DNA of 64,000 nucleotides from Vacuolonema iberomarrocanum LEGE 07170 (GTDB taxonomy: Bacteria; Cyanobacteriota; Cyanobacteriia; Elainellales; Elainellaceae). Positions within the stretch are counted from its first letter, which is position 1, and each line of letters begins with the position of its first letter. The stretch lies in NCBI GenBank assembly GCA_015207365.1, contig JADEXA010000017.1:46291-110290 (forward strand). The letters are read 5' to 3'. Shown here piece by piece: positions 7,752 to 17,017 of the stretch. The position numbers were made by a program, and so were the translations under genes. The notes beneath the pieces were generated by a model. That model saw only the letters and a program-made list of their open reading frames with translations. It did no database searches and was not told the DNA's origin.

Positions 7752-9353
7752 TTATGTTGCCTGGATGCGTGTGGCGATCGCCTGCACCACATGATGAGCC
7801 GACAGCACAGAGCCTTCTTGCCATCCTGTCAGGTAGCTCAAATGCTCACCTGCCAGGTAGATGGGGCCATCCGGCTCTAGCAGTAGAGGGTAGGCCGTTT
7901 CTCGTGCTTCATCCGACCATTCAGCCCAGCCTCCCAATTGATAGGGCAATTTGCCCCAGCCAACGCTCATCCCCGTTGACCGATTGACCTCTGCCCCATA
8001 GTTGGGATGGATGCGATTCCCTTCGGCGATCGCTTGCTCCAGTCGTTGCTCTAGCGACTGAGCGGCAAAGGCATCACTGACGTCGTTGTCCCAAATGTAA
8101 GCACCTACGATGACGCCTTTCTGGTTATGAAACCCGCCTGCGGGATACCAGAGCTGGGTAATGGCTTGATCGGTCCAGGAAATGCCGCCGTAGATTTGAT
8201 AGTCTTCTTCCCAAAAGCGACGATCGCACTGAAATGCAACCTTCACCGCATTGTTGTAGTCACAGGCGGCGATCGCATTTTGGAAGGGGGGGGAAAAGTC
8301 TGTTTCCAGTCCGGCCAATACCTTGAGAGGGAGAGTACAAATGGCAAACGCGGCGTCCAAGGCTTGCTCAGAGCCACTGGCATCGGTGTAGACAACCCGC
8401 ACCCCTTCTGGGGTTTTACGAAGCTGCTGCACTACTGCGTTGTACTCGATCAAGTTGCCCACTTGGCGCTCAAATGCTTTGGCGATCTGATCCATGCCAC
8501 CGACGGGTTGCAGCATCGTTGCTGCCTGGTTAAAGCCCTCGCCAAAGTGCATTTTGTAGCGCCAGAAATCAGACTTCAGCAACTCTGTCAGCTCCAGCGG
8601 CTCATTTTCTTCGCCACTCTGGAGCATTGCTCCTGGGGCTGTGGTATAGCCTGCCCGACTCGACCCCGTGTAGGTGTCGTCGCTTGATAGGTTGCCAAAG
8701 CGTCGCACAAACTCCAGCACCATTTCTTTGTCGTCTGGCGTCAGCTCCTGATCCAGTGCATTCTGGTTTAAAGCTTTTGCCAAAAGCTCTGCAATGTAGC
8801 CCCGGCTATCATTGACAACCCGCCGATTCAGCACGGGTTCTCCACCAAATGCGCCGTCATTCTGGAAATAGGCTGCACGGTTCTCATTCACAATGACCTC
8901 TAGCGGTACGCCAAAGGCCTTGCAGTAGTTCAAAATACCCTGGTGGTGATAGGGAATCCGGGCGGGGCCGGGGTTGAAGTAGAGGGAGCTATCATCGTCG
9001 AAGTCGCATACCTGGCGGCTATCCATTTCTTCGATCGCATCACCCTGACGCACTGTCCAGCAGCGTCCTCCAGCATAATCCTGAGCTTCGAGGATCGTGC
9101 ATTCATAGCCAGCTTTATTGAGTTCGTAGGCGGCTGTCATCCCGGCAAGTCCTGCCCCGAGAATGGCGACGGTTGTACCTCGACCGGATTCTGCAGGTAA
9201 CTCTGGTGGTTCGGTTGCCTTGGCTGGAGCGGCCATCAGCCCCATGGCTTCCATCACATTATGGACGGCGACCGCGCCACCTGCGCCACCGACCATCTGT
9301 AAAAAGCGGCGACGGGTAGGTGTTAGTCTACCCCATGGATTGGCGTTTCTCAT
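7752..9353 (-). CDS. Tat-exported flavin amine / L-amino-acid oxidase
   Basis: This FAD-dependent oxidase of the monoamine oxidase / LAAO family oxidises an amine or amino acid to an imine plus H2O2. I choose the ATG at 9353, giving 533 residues, because AAGGAGA precedes it and because it exposes a twin-arginine signal (TRRRFLQMVGG). The Rossmann FAD motif VAILGAGLAGMTAAYEL follows at about 65-80, then E-A-x-D-YAGGRCWTVR. The C-terminus carries the FAD-contacting GPIYLAGEHLSYLTGWQEGSVLSA. Folding with FAD in the cytoplasm before Tat export fits this family. It forms a likely two-gene unit with the exported RidA downstream. The substrate cannot be read from the sequence. Confidence 0.9.
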   Translation of the reverse strand: MRNANPWGRLTPTRRRFLQMVGGAGGAVAVHNVMEAMGLMAAPAKATEPPELPAESGRGTTVAILGAGLAGMTAAYELNKAGYECTILEAQDYAGGRCWTVRQGDAIEEMDSRQVCDFDDDSSLYFNPGPARIPYHHQGILNYCKAFGVPLEVIVNENRAAYFQNDGAFGGEPVLNRRVVNDSRGYIAELLAKALNQNALDQELTPDDKEMVLEFVRRFGNLSSDDTYTGSSRAGYTTAPGAMLQSGEENEPLELTELLKSDFWRYKMHFGEGFNQAATMLQPVGGMDQIAKAFERQVGNLIEYNAVVQQLRKTPEGVRVVYTDASGSEQALDAAFAICTLPLKVLAGLETDFSPPFQNAIAACDYNNAVKVAFQCDRRFWEEDYQIYGGISWTDQAITQLWYPAGGFHNQKGVIVGAYIWDNDVSDAFAAQSLEQRLEQAIAEGNRIHPNYGAEVNRSTGMSVGWGKLPYQLGGWAEWSDEARETAYPLLLEPDGPIYLAGEHLSYLTGWQEGSVLSAHHVVQAIATRIQAT

Positions 9354-9691
9354 GCAATTCGTTCTCCTTACCCTGAAACATGAAGAGATGCCCAATGCGT
9401 GGAGTGGATCCTTCCACGCAACCATCGATCCAAAGTCATTTGAGAGGAGAGCAAACGTCTGCATCATCAGGAGTAACAAAGTTGTTACAACTTTGGCGCA
9501 GATAAGGCTTTGGAGACTAGATGGTTAGGGTATTCAGAAGTCAGGTTAGCGAGTGTTTTCAGGAAAAACTGTTGGCCAAATGGCAGATATAATTACTAAT
9601 GTATGCAGTCTACGAATAACTTAATTTTCTTTTGAAAAAGCCTCTAAAACCTATCATGAAACAATCACAAATATTTCAATATGCCGTTAGT

Positions 9692-9786
9692 TATAGCGCT
9701 ATGCGTGTTAGTTAAGTACGGTTGTGTGGGGCGCGTCGCGCCCCACACAACCGTTGCTGTGCTTAATGCGGTTGCACACCGCTATA
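9692..9786. repeat. Palindromic MITE-like element, family A, copy 2
   Basis: A 95-bp element starts TATAGCGCTATGCGTG and ends ACCGCTATA, in the opposite orientation to copy 1 and nearly identical. It lies upstream of the oxidase gene. Confidence 0.9.
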
Positions 9787-10085
9787 AATAACTTTTGGCA
9801 GACTGATGTAAATAGATGAACTGTTTATGGAAAGCAGAATTAGACAGTTCACTTTGAGCGTTCAGCTATATGCAAGCTTGCATCATTCAAACTCATTAAA
9901 ATGTGGACAGATAATTTATAAGCTTCGAGTGTTTTGACTACGAAATACATCTAAATAATGTTCAAATTAGGCTGAGACGATCAGGCTCTTTGATAATCAG
10001 GCTTCGGACGAGTAGAAGTCTGCCACTGCTCAGGAAAGCTTTGTCTGCGCCGATTCGGTTAAGTTCAAAGGACTTACATACAAAA

Positions 10086-10119
10086 CAAGGGCGTCCGTTT
10101 TGTAGAGCGGACGCCCTTG
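10086..10119 (-). terminator. Terminator of the ABC ATPase gene
   Basis: CAAGGGCGTCCG (10086-10097) pairs perfectly with CGGACGCCCTTG (10108-10119). Read on the minus strand, the stem is followed by TTTTGT. It lies about 140 bases past the ATPase stop. Confidence 0.75.
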
Positions 10120-10259
10120 CACAAGAAGTCCTCGGAGACTTCCGCCGTTCTCTAGAGTTGATGGAAGGGGGCTATTAACTCCCTTATCCTGCGCCACAGC
10201 GACGGAATCAATGCAGATGAAAAGTTCTTTGTTCGTAGGAACGTTTGAGGACGATCGCC

Positions 10260-12083
10260 CTATCCCACTAGCTCTTTCTCTGCCTGCCGTGCCTTGATGC
10301 TGTCTAACTTTGCGGTCGGAATCGACTCGATCAGTTGGCGTGTGTATTCCTCTTGGGGGTGGTTGTAGACCGCATCGGCGGGTCCCATTTCTTCGATGTG
10401 GCCGCTGTTCATTACCATGATGCGATCGCTCACAAACTTGACCACACTGAGGTCGTGGGAGATGAAGATGTAGGTCAAGCCGAATTCTTTTTGGAGGTCT
10501 TTAAGGAGGTTCAAGACCTGCGCTTGTACCGACACATCCAGCGCAGAAACCGACTCATCGCAGATGATGAAGCTGGGTTCACAGGCGAGGGCACGGGCAA
10601 TACAAATCCGTTGTCGCTGTCCGCCAGAGAACTCGTGGGGCATACGACCGAGGGCGCTAGAGTCCAACCCTACCCGGTTGAGTAAGTCGACCGCGCGATC
10701 GCGTCGTGCTTCTTCCGAGTCATACAGGTTGTGGATGATCATTGGCTCCATCAACGCGGCTCCAATTGTTTGCCGCCCATTGAGTGATCCGTAGGGATTC
10801 TGGAAGATAATCTGCATCCGGCGGCGGAGCTGCCGCATCGATGTCTCATCTAGCTCTATGACCGACTGCCCATCGAAGATAATCTCACCCGCAGTGGGCT
10901 CAATCAGCCGCAGCAGACACCGACTCAGGGTTGATTTGCCACAGCCCGACTCGCCGACCAACCCTAGGGTTTCGCCGGGATAGACCTCAAAGGACACATC
11001 ATCGACGGCATTCAGCACCGAGGCTTTGCTGAAAAACCCACGGCGCACTGGGAAGGCTTTTGTCAGGTTCCGCACGGTCAGCAGGGGAGCTTGCTGTTGT
11101 AAGGCATCGTAGTGTGCTTGGGTTTCGGTCGGGCTGACCTGCTCTAACAACGCTTGTTCTTCTTCAGAACTATGAACTTTGGAGTGAATTTCTAGCTCAC
11201 CACTCTCGTTGGTGGTAACGGTCATGAAGTCAGACACGGTGGGCAAGCGCTTGAGCCGCTGATCGGGACGCGGGCGGCAGTTTAGTAAGCCTTGGGTGTA
11301 GGGGTGTTGGGGGCGGGCGAAGAGCTCATAGACCGGAGCTGTTTCGACGGCATGGCCACGATACATCACCACCACCCGATCGGCGATTTCGGCTACCACG
11401 CCCATGTCGTGGGTGATGAAGATGACGGACATATCCCGGCGTTGCTGAATTTCGCGCAACAGCTCCAGAATCGTTGCCTGGATTGTTACGTCCAAAGCGG
11501 TGGTCGGTTCGTCGGCAATCAGCACAGATGGGTTGCCTGCCAGTGCCATGGCAATCATGACCCGCTGCTGCTGCCCCCCAGATAGCTGGTGAGGAAAGCG
11601 GTTAACGATACCTTCTGGATCGGGAAGTTGGACTTCACGGAAGAGGGCGATCGCTCTTTCCTTGGCCTCTTCCCGGCTTACCTGCTGATGCAGCCGAATG
11701 GCTTCTGTCACCTGATTGCCACAGGTATAGACCGGATTGAGTGAACTCAACGGCTCCTGGAAAATCATGGAGATGATGCCGCCCCGATAGCTGCGCCGTT
11801 CTTCGTTGTCCAGAGCCAATAGGTTAAGCGGTTTGGCATCCGGTTGATTTGGGTCACGAAACAGGATCTCTCCAGTCTGGATAGCTTTGGTCGGTAACAA
11901 ACCGATGACTCCCAAAGAGGTAACCGATTTTCCAGAGCCAGATTCACCAACGATCGCCAGCGTTTCTCCGGGGTTTAACACAAAAGAAATTTGGCTGACA
12001 GCCTCTACCGTTTCGACTTTGCTACGAAACTCGACAGAAAACTGGCGCACATCTAAAACAGGCAACGGGGCGGATGAATTCAC
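10260..12083 (-). CDS. Fused double ATPase of a peptide-type ABC importer
   Basis: The 607-residue protein contains two complete ABC ATPase domains, equivalent to DppD and DppF joined in one chain as in GsiA/YejF. Domain 1 has Walker A GESGSGKS (about 46-53), signature LSGGQQQR and Walker [12 protein letters not shown]. Domain 2 has GESGCGKS (about 376), FSGGQRQR and [11 protein letters not shown]. Each domain ends with the oligopeptide/dipeptide-type C-terminal extension. It would energise uptake by the membrane pair encoded at 14648-16689, although it is transcribed divergently from the binding-protein gene. The start is a GTG with no strong ribosome-binding site. A fused ATPase plus a separate binding protein and two permeases is a complete importer. 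Confidence 0.95.
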   Translation of the reverse strand: MNSSAPLPVLDVRQFSVEFRSKVETVEAVSQISFVLNPGETLAIVGESGSGKSVTSLGVIGLLPTKAIQTGEILFRDPNQPDAKPLNLLALDNEERRSYRGGIISMIFQEPLSSLNPVYTCGNQVTEAIRLHQQVSREEAKERAIALFREVQLPDPEGIVNRFPHQLSGGQQQRVMIAMALAGNPSVLIADEPTTALDVTIQATILELLREIQQRRDMSVIFITHDMGVVAEIADRVVVMYRGHAVETAPVYELFARPQHPYTQGLLNCRPRPDQRLKRLPTVSDFMTVTTNESGELEIHSKVHSSEEEQALLEQVSPTETQAHYDALQQQAPLLTVRNLTKAFPVRRGFFSKASVLNAVDDVSFEVYPGETLGLVGESGCGKSTLSRCLLRLIEPTAGEIIFDGQSVIELDETSMRQLRRRMQIIFQNPYGSLNGRQTIGAALMEPMIIHNLYDSEEARRDRAVDLLNRVGLDSSALGRMPHEFSGGQRQRICIARALACEPSFIICDESVSALDVSVQAQVLNLLKDLQKEFGLTYIFISHDLSVVKFVSDRIMVMNSGHIEEMGPADAVYNHPQEEYTRQLIESIPTAKLDSIKARQAEKELVG

Positions 12084-12634
12084 AATTCTTAAGAACCTTT
12101 GTTAGTTAAAGAGTGATGAACAGGAGTAGCCACTATCTGGTAGCAATCCTTCACAAAAAGGTGAGAAAGGAATATATCAGATCGCAGTCCCTAGGACAGA
12201 ACCCTGAGCCAGGTTTTTGTCAGGGGATCGCACGATCTTACAGCAGCGGTTCTCTGCATCAGCTAGACCAGAATGATTTGGTAATGTAGCAGCAATTGCC
12301 TATCTGAACTGTTCTTTAGAAGCAAAATTTAATCCTTGTCTGACAATTAAAAATCCTCCTTTTGAGAGGATTTTCCAGTGTTTCTTAAAACATTCTGTGA
12401 AAAATCGAGCTGATAGACACAACTTCAGCTAAGCTCCTTTAATCGGTTAATTCTACTTTTGTAGCCATTCACCCTACTTCGTTTGTGGGATTGCAGTATG
12501 GTAATTTGCGACTAATATCATTACCCTGTCTGCTGAATTTTTATGATGGAGATTTAGGTCGCCCTATCATTCAATGGTAGGTTTTCTCCACATAATTTAT
12601 TGCGGTACACGCACATTTTGAAAAGGAGTTTTGA
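12084..12634. other. Divergent promoter region of the ABC importer
   Basis: This 551-base gap between divergent transporter genes must hold both promoters. A hairpin with stem AAAATCCTC/GAGGATTTT lies at 12350-12374, which could be a leader structure for either transcript. No binding site was identified. Confidence 0.5.
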
Positions 12635-14299
12635 ATGCGGATCTGGCGCAAACTTTTTAGATTCGTGAGTTTGGCGATCGTTACCTGTGGTTTGGCGATC
12701 GCCCTGGTTAATTGTGGTAGCCCCACCGATACGACCACTTCAGAGGTCGATCCGGCAGCAGCGCCGGAGGGTGGTGCAGAAACGACGGCATTGGTCTATG
12801 GTTCTGGCGGGCAGCCTGTCAATCTAGAGCCGGGGAATATCACCGATGGCAACTCGATTATTGTTCAACAACAAATTTACGACCGTCTGATTGACTTTGA
12901 GCCAGGGACAACCGATTTGGTTCCATCCCTGGCAGAAGAATGGACGTCTTCTGAGGATGGCTTGACCTGGACATTCACGTTGCGTGAAGGCGTGATGTTC
13001 CACGATGGCACGGAATTCAACGCAGAAGCCGTGGCATTTAATATCAATCGCTGGTGGGATCCGGAATTTGAGTTTGGCTACCGCGATGCGGGTCGGCTCT
13101 ATGAAATTTGGGGCTATCTCTTTGGTGGTGAAAGAGGATCGGAAGACTCTATCCTTGCCGATGTTGTTGTGACGGGAGACTATAGCCTTGATCTGGTGCT
13201 GAACCAACCGTTTGCGGCGTTGCCTGCCGCACTGGCATCCGGTTACTTTGGCATTGCGAGCCCGACGGCGATTCAAGCGGGGACTGACTATGGCACACCC
13301 TCGGGTGCGGCCATTGGTACGGGGCCATTTGTGTTTGAGGAATGGCGTTCGGGCGATCGCATCGTCTTGAGTGCGAACCCTGAATATTGGAATGAAGGGT
13401 TCCCCGTTGAGGAGCAGTTGGTCATTACGTTTGTGGAAGATCCAGCGGCACGTCTGGCGCAATTGCGGGCAGGAACTCTCGACTTCACCGTGGATCTGAC
13501 TCCAGACCAGCTAGCGGAAATCGAAGGGGATACCAACCTGGAAGCGGTCTATCGCCCATCGTTCAACGTTGGTTATCTGGCACTCAACCCTAGCTATGAG
13601 CCCCTCGCGACCCCAGAAGTTCGGCAGGCGATCGCCATGGCCATCAACAAGCCTGCCATCGTTGAAGCCTTTTGGGGTGAACTGGGCCTGACCGATGGTC
13701 ACTTCACGCCGCCTTCGATGGAAGAGTACCAATCGGCTGCCGTCGATGACTATGAGTACAACCCCGATACAGCTCGGCAAATGCTGGCGGATGCGGGCTA
13801 CCCCGATGGCTTTGAACTAGAACTGTGGTATATGCCTGTCAGTCGTCCTTACTTCCCCAACCCTAAGCCGATTGCGGAAGCGTTTGCGGCAGAACTGAGC
13901 ACCATCGGCATCAATGTTACTCTCCAGACCAAAGACTGGGGCGCGTATCTAGAAGATCGCAACACGCCTCCTGGTTTCCAGTCATTCATGTTGGGATGGA
14001 CGGGTGACTATGGTGACCCCGACAACTTCCTCTATGCCCACTTTGGCCCCGGTGCAACCGATGACATTGGCAAATGGGAAGATGAGCAGGTCTTTAGTCT
14101 GCTGAATGATGCTCGTGCTGAAAGTGATCCAGACGCTCGTGCTGAGATGTATGCTCAGGTAGATGAGATCTTGTTCAACGAAGCGCTGCGGATTCCCATT
14201 GTTCACTCGCAACCACTGCTGGCCAAGCGCAGCAATATTAGCGACTGGACGCCTAGCCCACTCGGTTCCGAGTCCTTTGAGGCGATTGAGAAATCCTAA
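12635..14299 (+). CDS. ABC importer substrate-binding lipoprotein (SBP_bac_5 type)
   Basis: The 554-residue extracytoplasmic solute receptor is of the dipeptide/oligopeptide family. AAGGAGT precedes the ATG. A lipoprotein-like signal ends in LVNC (Cys27); Asn just before the Cys is unusual but tolerated. The family signature region reads LVPSLAEEW...GLTWTFTLREGVMFHDGTEFNAEAV at about 95-130. The mature part has the usual length, with segments such as QLRAGTLDF and PEVRQAIAMAINK. Substrates of this family include peptides, glutathione, nickel and opines; sequence alone does not decide. Two permease genes follow, and the ATPase gene is divergent. Confidence 0.95.
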   Translation: MRIWRKLFRFVSLAIVTCGLAIALVNCGSPTDTTTSEVDPAAAPEGGAETTALVYGSGGQPVNLEPGNITDGNSIIVQQQIYDRLIDFEPGTTDLVPSLAEEWTSSEDGLTWTFTLREGVMFHDGTEFNAEAVAFNINRWWDPEFEFGYRDAGRLYEIWGYLFGGERGSEDSILADVVVTGDYSLDLVLNQPFAALPAALASGYFGIASPTAIQAGTDYGTPSGAAIGTGPFVFEEWRSGDRIVLSANPEYWNEGFPVEEQLVITFVEDPAARLAQLRAGTLDFTVDLTPDQLAEIEGDTNLEAVYRPSFNVGYLALNPSYEPLATPEVRQAIAMAINKPAIVEAFWGELGLTDGHFTPPSMEEYQSAAVDDYEYNPDTARQMLADAGYPDGFELELWYMPVSRPYFPNPKPIAEAFAAELSTIGINVTLQTKDWGAYLEDRNTPPGFQSFMLGWTGDYGDPDNFLYAHFGPGATDDIGKWEDEQVFSLLNDARAESDPDARAEMYAQVDEILFNEALRIPIVHSQPLLAKRSNISDWTPSPLGSESFEAIEKS

Positions 14300-14319
14300 C
14301 GATCGCATGGTTAAGTAAG

Positions 14320-14345
14320 TCCCCCTTCTTAAGAGAGAAGGGGGA
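14320..14345. repeat. CCCCCTT/AAGGGGG palindrome
   Basis: A 10-bp stem with a 6-base loop lies 21 bases past the SBP stop. It is of the same CCCCTT/AAGGGG type as the repeats inside the first CHAT gene. It lacks a T run but may limit transcription into the permeases, a common way of making the binding protein in excess. Confidence 0.55.
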
Positions 14346-14402
14346 TTCAAATACAGCTTTCATGTATCCTCCCTGATAATGTTTCAGCTCTAACGTTGTA
14401 AA

Positions 14403-14495
14403 CAAGGCGAGCCGTTCCCCATCACGGAATTCGGCTTTGAGCGATCGCTGTATCCAACAAATCAATCTCGATGCATTCTTCGGGTGGGCATTGCC
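14403..14495. repeat. Dispersed repeat, copy 1 (partner at 37892)
   Basis: It shares CAAGGCGA at the left, TTTGAGCGATCGCT in the middle, and ATCAAT...GATGCA at the right with 37892-37985, in the same order and spacing. The copies are clearly diverged. No coding function is seen. Confidence 0.65.
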
Positions 14496-14647
14496 CACCC
14501 ATTCTCGAATAGATGTAGGTAAAGCTTTCTGCACGACCAATCGACCGTATGTGTCAAAGTCAAGTGCTCTCGAAGTAGCTTTGTCAAGCGCTGCCTGCTC
14601 TATATCGCATTACTTTTTCCTTCTTACTTCTTACATTCCAAACCACT

Positions 14648-15658
14648 ATGGGTCGCTATATTTTTCGTCGTCTGCTAAACCTCATCCCCGTGTTGTTTGG
14701 CATCACGTTGCTGGTGTTTCTGTTCCTGCATCTGATTCCTGGCGATCCAGCCATCGTCATGCTGGGCGATCGCGCCACCCCCGATCAAGTTGAAGCTTTG
14801 CGAGAACGCATGGGCTTAAACGAGCCGTTGCCACTGCAATACCTGGCATTTCTAGGTAACTTAGTGCGGTTTGACCTAGGGAGCAGCATTTTCACGGGTG
14901 TTCCCATCATTCGGGAAATTTTGATTCGTTGGCCTGCAACCTTTGAACTATCCGTTGCAGCTATGCTCATTGCTTTGGTGCTCGGCATTCCTGCCGGAGT
15001 TTTGGCGGCGGTTCGCAAAAATAGCTGGCTCGACAACCTGACGATGAGTGGGTCACTCATCGGCGTTTCCATGCCTGTTTACTGGCTCGGTTTGCTGCTA
15101 GTTTACCTGTTTGCCGTCAACCTGCAATGGTTGCCGCCCAGTGGACGAATTAGTGTCGATGCGGGTCTTTCCTTCGAACCCATTACAGGCTTCTACTTGT
15201 TCGATACCTTGATCCAAGGTGACTTTGCTGCTTTTCAGGATGTGTTGGCACACCTGGCTCTGCCCGCACTTACCCTCAGCACCATTCCTCTAGCAATTTT
15301 GGCGCGCATTACTCGCAGTGCGATGCTGGAAGTATTGTCCCAAGATTACATCCGCACGGCGCGTGCCAAGGGCTTGCTAGAACTGCGGGTGATCTTCAAA
15401 CATGCCCTGAAAAATGCCATGCTTCCAGTGATTACTATCGTCGGGCTAGAGTTTGGTACCTTGCTCGGCGGCGCAATTCTAACCGAAACAATTTTTTCGT
15501 GGCCTGGCATTGGCAAATGGATTTACGAAGGCATTCTTAGCCGAGACTACCCTGTGGTGCAGGGCGGTGTCATTTTCGTGGCGACCGCTTTTGTGCTGAT
15601 CAACTTGCTGGTTGATTTGTCCTATGCTCTCCTCGATCCGCGAATTCAGTACAAGTAA
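14648..15658 (+). CDS. ABC importer permease, DppB type
   Basis: The 336-residue inner-membrane protein begins with the DppB/OppB pattern MGRYIFRRLLNLIPVLFGITLLVF and GDPAIVMLGDRAT. About six hydrophobic spans are visible. Near residues 230-260 lies the cytoplasmic EAA-type loop (DYIRTARAKGLLELRVIFKHAL) that docks on the ATPase. The C-terminal ETIFSWPGIGKW segment is typical. It pairs with the DppC-type permease 144 bases downstream and with the ATPase encoded at 10260-12083. The length is normal and the gene intact. Confidence 0.95.
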   Translation: MGRYIFRRLLNLIPVLFGITLLVFLFLHLIPGDPAIVMLGDRATPDQVEALRERMGLNEPLPLQYLAFLGNLVRFDLGSSIFTGVPIIREILIRWPATFELSVAAMLIALVLGIPAGVLAAVRKNSWLDNLTMSGSLIGVSMPVYWLGLLLVYLFAVNLQWLPPSGRISVDAGLSFEPITGFYLFDTLIQGDFAAFQDVLAHLALPALTLSTIPLAILARITRSAMLEVLSQDYIRTARAKGLLELRVIFKHALKNAMLPVITIVGLEFGTLLGGAILTETIFSWPGIGKWIYEGILSRDYPVVQGGVIFVATAFVLINLLVDLSYALLDPRIQYK

Positions 15659-15801
15659 GGGCGTTCATAACGGGCTAATGTGCTGATAGCCACCCAGTTG
15701 AGCGATAAGCCATCATGAGCGGTGGGCGATGCCCACCTTACTGTTTTACTAACCGAACGATTCAAAAACTCCACTTCATTCTTTTTGGTTCTTCATTCCC
15801 A

Positions 15802-16689
15802 ATGACCACTACCACACCCGCCTCTACTCAGCCTTGGCAGCGCTTTCTAAAGCAGCGATCGGTACAGCGCTTTCTGCAATCGACCTCTGGTCTCATCGGA
15901 TTAGGCTTGACCTTACTGATCGTGCTGATGGCTGCGCTAGCGCCCGTGCTACGCCCCTATGATCCCGCGACCGATCGCAACTATGCTGCCCGCTTACAGT
16001 CCCCTGGTGCTGAGTACTTGTTTGGTACAGACGGCCTGGGACGCGATATTCTGAGCCAGGTCTGGTACGGGTTGCAAACCTCATTGCTCATTGGTTTAGT
16101 TGCGGTGGCAATTGGGATGGTGCTGGGGGTCGCCCTAGGTTTGCTGGCAGGCTACTTTCGAGGGCGGCTGGAAACAGTGGTGGGCTGGCTCACGGATGTC
16201 ATGCTGGCGTTTCCGTCAATTCTGTTGGCGATCGCCATTGTTACAGTTACAGGCCCCAGTGTCGTCAGTGTGATGTTTGCGGTCGGCTTGGTGCAACTGC
16301 CCAAATTTATCCGCCTTACCCGCAGTATGGTTCTTTCCCTGCGGGAACAGGAGTTTGTGCAAACGGTTCGTGCCTTTGGGGCAACCCCACCGCGCATCAT
16401 TCTGCGCCACATCTTTCCTGCTAGCCTCGCGCCAATCGTGGTGCAAGCAACGCTGGCAATTGGGACGGCCACTTTAGAAGCAGCAGGACTGGGCTTCCTC
16501 GGCCTGGGCGCACAACCACCCACGCCTGAGCTGGGAACGATGCTTTCTGACGCCTTCAAAGGTGGCTACTCTCTGTCTTCTCCCTGGACGATTCTCTTTC
16601 CTGGGCTCTTCATTACTCTCACGGTGTTGGCCTTTAATTTGCTAGGCGATGGTCTGCGAGATGCGCTCGATCCGAAAGGCGGACGGTAA
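15802..16689 (+). CDS. ABC importer permease, DppC type
   Basis: The second membrane subunit of the peptide-type importer has 295 residues. I start it at the ATG at 15802 rather than 15715; the upstream stretch contains a GGTGGGCGATGCCCACC palindrome and reads as non-coding. Family marks are the N-terminal span followed by PYDPATD...LFGTDGLGRDILSQVWYG (about 55-95), five to six membrane spans, and the EAA loop EFVQTVRAFGATPPRIILRHIFP. AGLGFLGLGAQPPTPELGTML precedes the last span. The protein completes a full importer with the binding protein, DppB-type subunit and fused ATPase. Confidence 0.94.
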   Translation: MTTTTPASTQPWQRFLKQRSVQRFLQSTSGLIGLGLTLLIVLMAALAPVLRPYDPATDRNYAARLQSPGAEYLFGTDGLGRDILSQVWYGLQTSLLIGLVAVAIGMVLGVALGLLAGYFRGRLETVVGWLTDVMLAFPSILLAIAIVTVTGPSVVSVMFAVGLVQLPKFIRLTRSMVLSLREQEFVQTVRAFGATPPRIILRHIFPASLAPIVVQATLAIGTATLEAAGLGFLGLGAQPPTPELGTMLSDAFKGGYSLSSPWTILFPGLFITLTVLAFNLLGDGLRDALDPKGGR

Positions 16690-17017
16690 AGTGATTGTTC
16701 AAATGCAATAGTCCTTTGCCAGTCAATCAGGTTCCAACCATATATCTCATTGAAGGGTCAGCCAGAAATGACAGAGTTCTTTGGCCAATAAAGCCAACCA
16801 GTCTAAAAGTCCGGAATTTTAAGGATAAAAAATTTGATCTGACGAGTGTAAACGACTGGATGTAAAGCAGGATCTGATGGTTTGTAAACATCTGCCATAA
16901 GCCGATATTGACTGGATAAAACCTGTCTCCAGAAGCCTGTTTCGCTGGGTTAGCGTAAACGTAAACGATCCTACGGCAGGACAATATTTCCAAGCGGTTT
17001 GCCTGTCAGTTTGCCTG
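16690..17017. other. Intergenic region
   Basis: A short minus-strand frame exists (16727-16993) but has no recognisable features. The region is probably non-coding sequence between the transporter operon and the decayed GUN4 gene. Confidence 0.4.

Larger units (their letters stand above)
9354..10259. other. Intergenic region with MITE copy and terminator
   Basis: This 0.9-kb gap separates the oxidase promoter from the 3' end of the ABC ATPase gene. It contains family A element copy 2 (9692-9786) and a terminator hairpin at 10086-10119. No credible gene was found. Confidence 0.6.
14300..14647. other. Intergenic region with repeats between SBP and permease genes
   Basis: This gap inside the transporter cluster holds a CCCCCTTCT/AGAAGGGGG hairpin at 14320-14345. 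It also holds a dispersed repeat at 14403-14495 whose diverged partner is at 37892-37985, and a GGGTGGGCATTGCCCACCC palindrome near 14480-14498. Confidence 0.6.

Noticed and set aside
9990..10178. 62-codon plus-strand frame
   Set aside because: It runs through a terminator hairpin and has no homology signal.
16727..16993. 88-codon minus-strand frame after the permease genes
   Set aside because: No ribosome site, domain or plausible protein pattern.
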